DNA of 64,000 nt from SZUA-547 sp963669265 (GTDB lineage Bacteria; Pseudomonadota; Alphaproteobacteria; Rhodobacterales; Rhodobacteraceae): contig OY769916.1 of assembly GCA_963669265.1 (NCBI GenBank), forward strand, positions 372,001 to 436,000, given 5' to 3'. This document shows positions 47,417 through 54,772 of this stretch, in pieces. Every line of letters starts with the position of its first letter. Within the stretch, counting starts at the first letter, position 1. A program made the translations under genes and the position numbers. The notes under the pieces are model-generated. The model was not told the origin of the DNA. It saw nothing but the letters and a program-made list of their open reading frames with translations, and did no database searches.

Positions 47417-48599
47417 GGCCCTGACTCCAGGTTGCGCGCACCACCGGGATCTCTCCCGCCAGACCAAACTGAATGAGGTCCGCGCGTTTCCCGATCTCAA
47501 TCGCGCCGCGATCAGTAAGACCGGTCGCGTCGGCCGGGGCCGACGTCACCATGCGCAATCCATCGGAGAGATTTCCACGTTCCAATCCAAACTTGACCGC
47601 CGCCATCAGCAAAGAGGCCGGAGCGTAGTCCGAACTGAGGATATCGAGCACGCCCTCCTCCGCCAGATCAGACGCCGCGACATTGCCTGAGTGAGAACCG
47701 CCGCGCAGCAGATTCGGCGCCCCCATGATCACGGCGACCCCGGCGGCATGACAGGCGCGGGCGGCCTTCGCTGTCGTCGGGAACTCGGCCAGCCGAACGC
47801 CGTGCTTCACGGACGCCGCGACATCACTTTCGGTCGTGTCGTCATGGCTCGCCAAGGTCGCTCCCAGGTGCTTGCCGATACGCGCGGCCCCGGCCTCATG
47901 CTCCGGACCCACGCGAGCACTGAGCGCCCGCAGATCATCGAAATACGACTCCATTTCCGGCCCCGTCATGCCGTGTTTGCCTGACAGGTACTCGGCGTAT
48001 TTTGCGAGATCGCGAAACTGTCGCTGACCCGGCGTGTGATCCATCAGGCTGACGATTCCGATCCGTTCCTCGGGGGTAAACTCAGCGAGTTCCTCCAGCA
48101 AAGTTTCAGAACAGATCTCCGCCCTGAGATGGAGAAAGTGGCTGATCCGCAAATGCCCCGCCGAGCGCAACGCGAGGATGTGATCGGCGACGTGGCGAGC
48201 GTACTTCTCGTACCTACCCTGACCCGCAGATGGGATCGACCCGACCCGCAGCGCGTCAAACACTGTCGTGATGCCGATGCTCAGCAACTCGGCGTCATGG
48301 GCGATGACGGCTGCGTCCAGGGGCCATTTCACCCCGGGTCGTGGCGTCATATGCCGCTCCAGATTGTCGGTGTGAAGCTCGATCAGACCGGGCGCCAGAT
48401 ATTCGCCGGAGCAATCGATCGCGCCCGATGGAACCGCAGCGCCCTGATCGATCGCCGTGATCCGACCGTCCTCTATGGTCAGCGCGCCCCGGATCACTTC
48501 GTCGGGAAGCGTCAACATAGCGTTGGCGAGGATGATCGAGGGAACGGCACCCATATTCTTCGCGCCGGTGGCCGCATCGCGATTTTCAAGATCCATCAT
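47406..48599 (-). CDS. phnM: PhnM-like amidohydrolase (alkylphosphonate metabolism)
   Basis: A 397-residue amidohydrolase. Metal ligands and family landmarks are GLIELHTDNLERH, VVAHD-like DAAVIAHDAELLS, SLMDHTPGQRQF, ASHDDTTESDV and LSSDYAPASLLMAAV. PhnM removes diphosphate from ribose 1-methylphosphonate 5-triphosphate in the C-P lyase pathway. The start is uncertain: 48599 is chosen, with a TTG at 48608 and ATGs at 48596 and 48554 possible. phnN precedes it, but no phnGHIJKL genes are in the window. Confidence 0.9.
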   Translation of the reverse strand: MMDLENRDAATGAKNMGAVPSIILANAMLTLPDEVIRGALTIEDGRITAIDQGAAVPSGAIDCSGEYLAPGLIELHTDNLERHMTPRPGVKWPLDAAVIAHDAELLSIGITTVFDALRVGSIPSAGQGRYEKYARHVADHILALRSAGHLRISHFLHLRAEICSETLLEELAEFTPEERIGIVSLMDHTPGQRQFRDLAKYAEYLSGKHGMTGPEMESYFDDLRALSARVGPEHEAGAARIGKHLGATLASHDDTTESDVAASVKHGVRLAEFPTTAKAARACHAAGVAVIMGAPNLLRGGSHSGNVAASDLAEEGVLDILSSDYAPASLLMAAVKFGLERGNLSDGLRMVTSAPADATGLTDRGAIEIGKRADLIQFGLAGEIPVVRATWSQGHVA

Positions 48600-48628
48600 A
48601 TCGCCCAATCACGCGGCGGCGCGCCTCT

Positions 48629-49213
48629 TCACTCGGTCTTGAGCGCCTGCAGGAAGCGTTCGAGTCCCTCTTCGATCGATCCGTCGTTTAGCACGACCAC
48701 AGCCCCTTTGGGCGCCTTGATCTCCGACCGCGACAAACGCGCCTCGATTTCCGCGCGCGCCTCCCGTCCGCGCGCCGACAGTCTTTGCGCCAAAACGGGC
48801 GCAGGCGCGGTGACCAACACAATCAGAATGTTCGGATAACGCTCTGATATAGAGGGGATTGCGGCGCGAGAACCATTGAAGACCACGTCATGTCCGTCCG
48901 CCATTATGGAGTCTATCTCGACAGGGACGCCATATTGGTGACCATGCGCACGCCAGTGAAAGGCGAACGCGCCTTCGGCCAATCGCCGGTCAAACTCGGA
49001 TCGGTCGACGCTGTCGTGGTCTTCGTCGCCGTCATGTGCAGGCCGGTCGATCACCCGCCGCACGAAACAGAGATCAGGTCGCGCCGATCGGGCCGCGCTC
49101 AGCAGCGTGTCCTTTCCCGCGCCAGAGGGGCCGACCACTGCAATCAGCCGCCCCGGTTCTTTACGATCCAAACCTTGCCCTCTGGTCGCCGCGTCATGCC
49201 GGTCTCTTGTCAT
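48629..49213 (-). CDS. phnN: ribose 1,5-bisphosphokinase PhnN
   Basis: A 194-residue guanylate-kinase-like enzyme that phosphorylates ribose 1,5-bisphosphate to PRPP. The P-loop is VVGPSGAGKDTLL; RVIDRPAHDGDEDHDSVD and FAFHWRAHGHQYGVP are typical of PhnN. The ATG at 49213 gives a normal N-terminus; the frame is open to 49270 but overlaps the preceding truncated gene. It is 29 bases before phnM, and rpiA further on also handles ribose phosphates. Confidence 0.9.
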   Translation of the reverse strand: MTRDRHDAATRGQGLDRKEPGRLIAVVGPSGAGKDTLLSAARSARPDLCFVRRVIDRPAHDGDEDHDSVDRSEFDRRLAEGAFAFHWRAHGHQYGVPVEIDSIMADGHDVVFNGSRAAIPSISERYPNILIVLVTAPAPVLAQRLSARGREARAEIEARLSRSEIKAPKGAVVVLNDGSIEEGLERFLQALKTE

Positions 49214-49235
49214 GATTACGCCCGGAAGGTTGGAC

Positions 49236-49499
49236 TTAGGTGTCCACATTGCATTCGGGTATTTCCTCAATGGCGAAATAGACTGGCAGTCCCTTGGCTT
49301 TAAATCTGGCGACCTCTTCGTCCGCGCCGATGGAGCCTCCTCCCACTCTGAGAACCGCGTCGCATCGCTCCGCCAACTCCAGTGAGATCGGCGTCATCAG
49401 TTCGGCGTATCGTTCTTGTCCCGCCACGCCAATCATCGGTAACGCGAGGTTGACGCCGATGACGGGCATATACCCCCGATCAAAAAGCTCAACGGGGTA
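49236..49499 (-). pseudogene. 5'-truncated gene, nucleoside-2-deoxyribosyltransferase-like fragment
   Basis: The open frame runs from 49499 to the stop at 49236 and reads VELFDRGYMPVIGVNLALPM early, then ERCDAVLRVGGGSIGADEEV and GLPVYFAIEEIPE. The second block resembles the C-terminal half of nucleoside 2-deoxyribosyltransferase-like proteins. The protein-like reading continues upstream of the only ATG (49469) as far as a TGA at 49500-49502, right at the edge of the IS-derived repeat, so the 5' part has been lost. It precedes phnN on the same strand. Confidence 0.6.
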
Positions 49500-49511
49500 T
49501 CAGCTCAAGCT

Positions 49512-49603
49512 TCAACTGCCGGCGCCAGAATCCGTCATTCCGATGGAACTGAAGCCGTTCATGCACTAAAAATCAAACTGGAGCAGTCAGATTGGGTAGG
49601 TCA
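49512..49603 (+). repeat. IS3-type transposase 3' end and terminal repeat, left copy
   Basis: In frame this reads QLPAPESVIPMELKPFMH-stop, matching the PPAPESFVPMD...AVH end of the complete transposase at 51088. Beyond the stop it ends in an IS-like terminus (...CTGGAGCAGTCAGATTGGG, then TCA at 49601-49603). An inverted copy lies at 50769-50859; 47 consecutive bases in the middle are identical. Confidence 0.8.
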
Positions 49604-49624
49604 CAGTTCGGATTGTGCAACAGT

Positions 49625-50623
49625 CTAATTCTGACCGGTCTGTCCCACGGCGTAACCGAATGAATCGAGATCAAATCCTATCAATTTTTGAAGCTTTTTA
49701 TTGTCTGCTGCTATATCGGAGAGAATTTTCTTTTCGATGTACTTCAGATCCTCATCAAGGATGCGAGCTTTCCGCTGCTCCGAAATTGTCGCGCGGACAA
49801 GCTTCAACAACGAATTCCGAATTTTCAGGTTTTCAGTTCCGGTATAGCCATTCGCAGGAGCACAACGGCCGAACCGATTGATCCAGGGCGCAACACGGAG
49901 GGCGGAATACGTAGAGTAATTGCGCTTATTCTTCGTTTTGACTGGTTTCGTCTGAAAACTCTTCACTTCCAAAAAGCTACAAATACGCTCAAAGAACTGG
50001 CTCTCGTCCGCCTTTAATAGTTCGAATGGTAGCGCCAGCACCTGATCGGCTCCAAAAATTCGCTGATACCAGCCGATCATTCGGCTGTAGGCAAACGCCG
50101 AATGATGGAAGCCGGGCGATTGTAGCCAAAGTACGGGATTTAAAAACTGTTCCAAATCGAGTCGAGCATGACTTTTTGTCAAAAAATGAGCATAGTGCGA
50201 AAGCACCATTCTCCGCTGCTCACGAATGATAATCAGTATTTTTGCTTTAGGCACGGTTTCGTGAATTCGTCTGCCAAACTGTTCACCCAGAACCGCCCCG
50301 CTGAACGGATGCCCCACATAGTCCTCGTTGGAAATAACAGTCAGTTTGCGCTCATGTTTGATACGAGAATAGATCGACGCCCGCTCATTCTCAGCATCAA
50401 ACTCAAACGGTAATAACGCCTGTATTCGCTTAGTAGTTTTGCCGTGTACCACTGTAAACTTGTCGGTAAATGCACCAGTTTTTTGAGGTTTCCATGCTGA
50501 CTGTATTAGATCGTTATCGCTCCTATCAAGCAAACCAATTTCTGCATGAGCGCCAGAGAAAATTGTCGACTGTAGAAAAGTGCTTGCAGCTTTGGAGAAC
50601 CCAATATGGACAGCTATATTCAT
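49625..50623 (-). CDS. sulfotransferase-like protein in an IS-flanked cassette
   Basis: A 332-residue protein resembling PAPS-dependent sulfotransferases: an N-terminal phosphosulfate-binding loop HIGFSKAASTFLQSTIF, a core strand and 3'-phosphate region TVISNEDYVGHPF and KAKILIIIREQRRMVLSHYA, and a helical C-terminal half. GGAGA lies 7 bases before the ATG. The gene is clearly richer in A+T than its neighbours, with codon use unlike the flanking genes, and sits between two inverted IS-derived repeats, so it was probably acquired. Such enzymes often modify surface glycans or lipids. The acceptor is unknown. Confidence 0.75.
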   Translation of the reverse strand: MNIAVHIGFSKAASTFLQSTIFSGAHAEIGLLDRSDNDLIQSAWKPQKTGAFTDKFTVVHGKTTKRIQALLPFEFDAENERASIYSRIKHERKLTVISNEDYVGHPFSGAVLGEQFGRRIHETVPKAKILIIIREQRRMVLSHYAHFLTKSHARLDLEQFLNPVLWLQSPGFHHSAFAYSRMIGWYQRIFGADQVLALPFELLKADESQFFERICSFLEVKSFQTKPVKTKNKRNYSTYSALRVAPWINRFGRCAPANGYTGTENLKIRNSLLKLVRATISEQRKARILDEDLKYIEKKILSDIAADNKKLQKLIGFDLDSFGYAVGQTGQN

Positions 50624-50768
50624 TCAATGTTTCTCCAAACTTGAGAGTATAAATCGGCATTCCCCATTTGGCTTGTCTCCCGTGAAGATGCGGCCACCGA
50701 TGATGACTTTTCGAACATTGTCCGGCCCCCAAGTGCCTCCCCCATCAAGAATGGAGGACTATCGCCCT

Positions 50769-50859
50769 TGGAAGCCCAATCTGACTGCTCCAGTTTGCTT
50801 GTTAGTGTATGATCGGCTTCAGTTCCATCGGAATGACGGATTCTGGCGCCGGCAGTTGA
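50769..50859 (-). repeat. IS3-type transposase 3' end and terminal repeat, right copy
   Basis: Inverted copy of 49512-49603. Read leftward it gives QLPAPESVIPMELKPIIH-stop and the same terminal segment AAACTGGAGCAGTCAGATT. Both copies begin at the same internal point (TCAACTGCCGG) and their IS termini face each other across the sulfotransferase gene. Confidence 0.8.
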
Positions 50860-50947
50860 GCACGACGCCGAGAACGCCAACCACGCATCCGATCTTGAAC
50901 CAGCGCATCACGCGACCGACGTCATCACCTTTGTTGTCGAGCTTCAT
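50819..50947 (-). CDS. small membrane-type ORF fused into the IS remnant
   Basis: A 42-codon frame with a very strong ribosome site, AAGGAGG, 7 bases before the ATG at 50947. It begins MKLDNKGDDVGRVMRWFKIG and continues as a hydrophobic segment (CVVGVLGVVL); the last dozen codons are read out of phase through the IS-derived repeat. The strong ribosome site suggests a formerly real small gene whose 3' end was replaced. No family is recognised. Confidence 0.45.
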   Translation of the reverse strand: MKLDNKGDDVGRVMRWFKIGCVVGVLGVVLNCRRQNPSFRWN

Positions 50948-51087
50948 TTTCTAGCCTCCTTAGATAAAAAGCGCCGTGACGGCCCCGAATGTTCAGTTTT
51001 CGCCCGCAAAAATTTTCCGAGGCACATTGCGAACTGCGGCGCGCAGCAATCCGTGAGCAGCCCCGCCTGACTGGTCCGGTTTGATTG

Positions 51088-51948
51088 TTAGTGCACGGCT
51101 GGTCTCCGGTCCATTGGAACGAAGCTTTCCGGCGCTGGCGGTCGGTATCCCAGGGCGCTGTGTGGGCGCTTCGTATTGTAGTGTCGCCTCCATTGCTCGA
51201 TCAGGATTTGGGCCTCGCGCAGACTGTAGAAGATTTCGCCGTTGAGCAGCTCATCGCGGAATCGGGCGTTGAAGCTCTCGCAGTATCCGTTCTCCCACGG
51301 CGATCCCGGCTCGATGTAGGCTGTCTTGGCGCCGACGGCCGCGATCCAGTCCCGGACAGCCTGGGCGACGAATTCAGGACCGTTGTCCGAGCGTATGAAG
51401 GCGGGTGGGCCGCGCAGGATGAACAGGTCGGTGAGCGCATCAATGACATCGGTGGAGTTCAGCTTGCGATCCACCTTGATGGCCAGACATTCCTTGGAAT
51501 GCTCATCAAGGATGTTCAGCGTCCGGAACGCCCGACCATCATCGGTCCGGCAATGGACGAAGTCATAGGACCAGACGTGATTGCGATGCTCCGGCCGCAG
51601 CCGGACACATGATCCGTCATTCAGCCAGAGCCGCCCCTTCTTTGGTTGCCTTGCAGGCACTTTCAGCCCCTCCCGTCGCCACAGGCGCTCGACGCGCTTG
51701 TCGTTCACCAGCCAGCCCGCGTCTCGCAGCAGAGCTGCGATCCGGCGATAGCCGTAGCGGCCATACTGGCGCGCCAGTTCGATCATGTCCGCGACCAGGC
51801 GCTCTTCGTCGGCCCGGCCTTGTGGCTGGCGCCTCTGGGTCGAACGATGCTGGCCAAGAACGCGGCAGACACGGCGCTCCGACACCTTGATCCGGCCGCG
51901 AACATGATCAATGCAGGCGCGACGGCGGGCGGGGCTTAGTAGTTTCCC
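51088..51948 (-). CDS. IS3-family transposase OrfB (catalytic part, by -1 frameshift)
   Basis: The catalytic half, read after a -1 shift from OrfA. It has the HTH_21 segment RVCRVLGQHRSTQRRQP, YGRYGYRRIAALLRDAGWLV, and the DDE integrase core: WSYDFVHCRTDDG (first Asp), IRSDNGPEFVAQAVRDW (second Asp), and GSPWENGYCESFNARFRDEL (Glu). The frame is open back to 52083 but only as a shadow of OrfA. The expected product is the OrfAB fusion, which performs copy-out transposition. Confidence 0.92.
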   Translation of the reverse strand, partial: GKLLSPARRRACIDHVRGRIKVSERRVCRVLGQHRSTQRRQPQGRADEERLVADMIELARQYGRYGYRRIAALLRDAGWLVNDKRVERLWRREGLKVPARQPKKGRLWLNDGSCVRLRPEHRNHVWSYDFVHCRTDDGRAFRTLNILDEHSKECLAIKVDRKLNSTDVIDALTDLFILRGPPAFIRSDNGPEFVAQAVRDWIAAVGAKTAYIEPGSPWENGYCESFNARFRDELLNGEIFYSLREAQILIEQWRRHYNTKRPHSALGYRPPAPESFVPMDRRPAVH

Positions 51949-52214
51949 CGTGCGGCTTCCGTCAGGATCAGCTTGTCCAGCGTGAGGTCGGACACCGCCT
52001 TTCTCAGCCGTTCGTTCTCCTTCGGAAGCCGTTTGAGTTCCTTCAGCTGGTCGGTTCCCATCCCGCCATACTGCTTGCGCCATCGGTAGTAGGTTTGCTC
52101 AGCAATGCGCATCTCGCGGATCGCATCCACCCGCGCCATGCCTTGCCCGACAAGCACTTCAACCTGCCGCAGCTTGGTGACAATCTCCTCCGGTTTGTGT
52201 CGCTTGTTCGCCAT
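51936..52214 (-). CDS. IS3-family transposase OrfA
   Basis: A 92-residue HTH protein: KRHKPEEIVTKLRQVEVLVG, RIAEQTYYRWRKQYGGM, then a leucine-zipper-like tail (LKELKRLPKENERLRKAV). Near its end, bases 51948 to 51942 read GGGAAAC on the coding strand, in phase G-GGA-AAC. This fits the X-XXY-YYZ rule for -1 slippage and leads directly into the OrfB frame at LLSPARRR, eight bases before the OrfA stop region. Confidence 0.9.
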   Translation of the reverse strand: MANKRHKPEEIVTKLRQVEVLVGQGMARVDAIREMRIAEQTYYRWRKQYGGMGTDQLKELKRLPKENERLRKAVSDLTLDKLILTEAARGNY

Positions 52215-52270
52215 CTCTGATCCTCCGTTTCCTAAAAATAACGGTGGACCAACTCAGTGGGGGAGGCTCA

Positions 52271-52383
52271 TCCGGACCCTCTCCGGGGTGGATCGAACTA
52301 AGGCCGGTGGAGCGAATTTTGGCGTGTGAAATGACGGGGGTATCGCGCAATTTTGGTACGTAATCTGTACGTAACTGGCCCAT
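52271..52383 (-). pseudogene. 5' part of an ORF interrupted by the IS
   Basis: Read leftward from an ATG at 52383, 58 bases after the tRNA-Val gene: MGQLRTDYVPKLRDTPVISH and about 17 further codons up to the IS edge. If the IS and one TCCG copy are removed, the frame continues on the other side for 34 codons and stops at a TGA overlapping the ATG of the small ORF at 50947. The family is not recognised, and it may not have been a real gene. Confidence 0.35.
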
Positions 52384-52440
52384 GGCTACAGCCCCGAATC
52401 AAACAGGCATTGATTCAATTGATGTTTTAGAGATGGGGTG

Positions 52441-52516
52441 TGGTGGGCGGTACTGGGCTTGAACCAGTGACCCCAGCGATGTGAACACTGTGCTCTACCA
52501 ACTGAGCTAACCGCCC
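52441..52516 (-). tRNA. tRNA-Val(CAC)
   Basis: A 76-base cloverleaf including an encoded CCA. Acceptor stem GGGCGGT/ACCGCCC, D arm AGCTCAGTTGGTAGAGC, anticodon loop TTCACAT giving anticodon CAC (reads GUG), and T arm with GGTTCAAGCCC (TTCAAGC in place of the commoner TTCGAGC-type loop). The accessory islet at 49.5-52.3 kb starts just downstream of its 3' end. Confidence 0.95.
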
Positions 52517-52721
52517 GCGCGGCCGGATATACGGAGGAACGCAAGGCGGGGCAAGCGCTTTCGCATCTGGTCTTTAAACCCAGTGCAGCAGCGATTTGAG
52601 CTGTCTCGCCCAACGTCGCTCAACCAACGCCGGGGCTGGCGAAGATCGCGGAAATATCCTATGGCTGCGCGCACCCCAAGACGGCGAACGTTTTACGCTC
52701 AACGCTCACTGAGAACTGAAG

Positions 52722-53282
52722 ATGTCTATCACGAAGCAAAAATGGGAAGGCGCCGCCTGCCTGATCGGATTCATCGCCTGTATTCCGTTGGCGAACTGGA
52801 TGATCGGCAATGTCGGAACGGTTTGCGTGCCGAACGGCCCTTGCCTGATCCCGGTGGGTTTTGGCCTCGAGGCCCCCAGCGGCGTGCTGATGATCGGCCT
52901 TGCGCTGGTGCTGAGGGATCTGGTGCAGCGGCGTCTTGGCAAGCTTTGGGCGCTGGGCGCGATTTTTGCGGGCGCGGCGTTGTCGGCCCAGATCGCCCCG
53001 GCGGAGTTGGTTCTGGCGTCCACGGCCGCCTTCCTTTTGTCCGAACTCGCTGATTTCGCCGTCTACACGCCGCTTCAGGCCAAGCGCCTGATCCTCGCGG
53101 TTGTGGCCAGCAGCGCGGTCGGCCTCGTCATCGACAGCGTGGTGTTCCTCTATCTCGCGTTCGGATCGCTTGATTTCCTGGCGGGCCAGGTGGTCGGCAA
53201 GGCCCTGATGGTGGCGCTTGCGGTTCCCTTCATCTGGTGGCTGCGGGAGCGCGACAAGAAACTGGGAATGGCCCCGGCCTAA
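52722..53282 (+). CDS. VUT-family (YhhQ-like) transporter, probable queuosine-precursor uptake
   Basis: A 186-residue membrane protein with about six helices. PSGVLMIGLALVLRDLVQRR is the signature VUT-family segment, and LSELADFAVYTPLQ follows. Family members import queuosine precursors such as preQ0 or preQ1. The convergent neighbour is queC, which makes preQ0, so the location supports the role. The two genes overlap by 4 bases at their stops. No preQ1 riboswitch is recognisable in the 205 bp between the tRNA and this gene. Confidence 0.88.
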   Translation: MSITKQKWEGAACLIGFIACIPLANWMIGNVGTVCVPNGPCLIPVGFGLEAPSGVLMIGLALVLRDLVQRRLGKLWALGAIFAGAALSAQIAPAELVLASTAAFLLSELADFAVYTPLQAKRLILAVVASSAVGLVIDSVVFLYLAFGSLDFLAGQVVGKALMVALAVPFIWWLRERDKKLGMAPA

Positions 53283-53974
53283 GCGACGCTGCGCCAGTAG
53301 TCTGGGTCGTCATAGTCCGTCGGGTCGTCGACGCCCGCCAGATGCAGGGCTTCAAGCCGTTCGACACAAGTGCCGCAGCGCCCGCAATGGCGCTCCCCGC
53401 CCTTGTAGCAGCTCCAGGTCTTCGCGATGGGCACGCCGAGTTCGCCGGCCAGCCGAGCGATGTCGGACTTCGAGCGCTCGATAAAGGGCGTATAGAGATC
53501 GGCCTCCCACATCCCCTCAAGCGCCGTGTTCTGCATCGCCTGAAACGCGTCCGTGAATTGAGGGCGGCAATCGGGATAGATGAAATGGTCGCCCGCATGC
53601 ATCGCCGCGCCAACAGCCTCCGCCCGCTCGCCCGCCGCCACGCCGAACGCGATGGTCAGCATGATTGCGTTTCGGTTCGGAACCACGGTCACGCGCATAG
53701 TCTCTTCTGAATAGTGTCCGTCGGGCACGTCCACGTCGCCGGTCAGTGCGGAACCGGTCAGAAACCGCGCCATGCCTGAGATATCAACGATGTCATGAGG
53801 AACGCCCAGATCGGCGGCGGCGGCGGCCGCATAGTCCAGCTCTTTCCGATGACGCTGACCATAGTCGAACGACAGAAGCCGGGTCAGAGTCCTCTCTTTC
53901 GCGACTTGATAAGCCAGCGTGACGGAATCCAGCCCGCCAGAACACACCACCAGCGTCTTTGGGCCGCCGCTCAT
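53279..53974 (-). CDS. queC: 7-cyano-7-deazaguanine synthase
   Basis: A 231-residue ATP-dependent enzyme that converts 7-carboxy-7-deazaguanine to preQ0 in queuosine synthesis. The PP-loop is VVCSGGLDSVTLAYQ, RNAIMLTIAFGVA is conserved, and the zinc-binding cysteines lie in TWSCYKGGERHCGRCGTCVE. Its start overlaps the stop of the upstream phosphatase gene (ATGA), so the two are translationally coupled. Queuosine modifies the wobble base of GUN-anticodon tRNAs. Confidence 0.95.
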   Translation of the reverse strand: MSGGPKTLVVCSGGLDSVTLAYQVAKERTLTRLLSFDYGQRHRKELDYAAAAAADLGVPHDIVDISGMARFLTGSALTGDVDVPDGHYSEETMRVTVVPNRNAIMLTIAFGVAAGERAEAVGAAMHAGDHFIYPDCRPQFTDAFQAMQNTALEGMWEADLYTPFIERSKSDIARLAGELGVPIAKTWSCYKGGERHCGRCGTCVERLEALHLAGVDDPTDYDDPDYWRSVA

Positions 53975-54642
53975 GGACGCGCGACCATCGCGTCCAGCAA
54001 TGGAGGAAGCTCAGAATACTCGTGAAAGATCGCCTCTGGTGCCAGCTCCTTCAACGGCTCCAGAGCATACCCAAACGAAGCCAGAGCGCATTGAGCGCCC
54101 GCCGCCCGCGCGGCGTCCCGGTCCGTCGCGCTGTCGCCGATCATCACCGCGCGATCCCGCGCGCCTCCGCATCCTTCGATCGCCGCCCAAACCGGTTCAG
54201 GATCAGGTTTCCTGACGGGCAGCGTGTCCGCGCCAATGATCGACGGAAACGCCGCCGCGATCCCCAACCGATCCAGCAATATGCGCGCCAACCGTTCCGG
54301 CTTGTTGGTGCAGACAGCCAGGCGCCAACCCTGCCCCTCCAACTCGGTCAACGTCGCCGCGACATCGCCATAGAGGCGGCTCTCGCGGTCGATCCGCGCC
54401 TCATACGCGTCCAGAAACTCCGGGAACATCGCATCGACCCAGCCCTCGTCGGCCGGCATATCCGAGTGGAATCGCAACGCCCGCAACATCGCCTTGCCGC
54501 CCTGCCCCGCCGTCAGCCGGTGAGTCGCGAGAGGCAGCAACGGCCTCAGGCCATGGACCGCGGCGAGATCATTCGCCGCACCCAGCAAATCGGGCGCCGT
54601 TTCGGCCAGTGTTCCGTCCAGGTCGAAAATCGCGGCGCGCAT
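53971..54642 (-). CDS. HAD-superfamily hydrolase, phosphoglycolate phosphatase-like
   Basis: A 223-residue HAD phosphatase. The ATG at 54642 begins MRAAIFDLDGTLAETAPDLL, with the nucleophile Asp7 and acid Asp9; the frame upstream of it is a shadow. VCTNKPERLARILL and IIGADTLPVRKPDPEPVW (motif III) and MIGDSATDRDAARAAGA (motif IV) follow. This fits the Gph group that hydrolyses 2-phosphoglycolate, but related enzymes have other substrates. It is coupled to queC and divergent from glmU. Confidence 0.88.
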   Translation of the reverse strand: MRAAIFDLDGTLAETAPDLLGAANDLAAVHGLRPLLPLATHRLTAGQGGKAMLRALRFHSDMPADEGWVDAMFPEFLDAYEARIDRESRLYGDVAATLTELEGQGWRLAVCTNKPERLARILLDRLGIAAAFPSIIGADTLPVRKPDPEPVWAAIEGCGGARDRAVMIGDSATDRDAARAAGAQCALASFGYALEPLKELAPEAIFHEYSELPPLLDAMVARP

Positions 54643-54772
54643 AACGCTGTCAGCCCCTGTAATTTGCGATCCACGCAGATATAGACCGTATCGCCGCATC
54701 GCAACAATTCGTAACGCAGTATGAGCGCAGATTACTTCACGCGCTCTGCCCCCTCCTGCTAAGAGTATCATC

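Larger units (their letters stand above)
51054..52270 (-). mobile_element. complete IS3-family insertion sequence, IS407-group like
   Basis: A 1217-bp element with imperfect terminal inverted repeats: 51054 reads TGAGCAGCCCCGCCTGACTG, and the complement from 52270 reads TGAGCCTCCCCCACTGAGTT. The direct flanks are TCCG (51050-51053) and TCCG (52271-52274), a 4-bp target duplication as expected for the IS407 group. It encodes OrfA and OrfB with a frameshift signal and looks intact, so it may still be mobile. Confidence 0.92.

Noticed and set aside
52271..52383. An integrase gene next to tRNA-Val
   Set aside because: The position is suggestive, but no tyrosine-recombinase motif is present in the readable residues.
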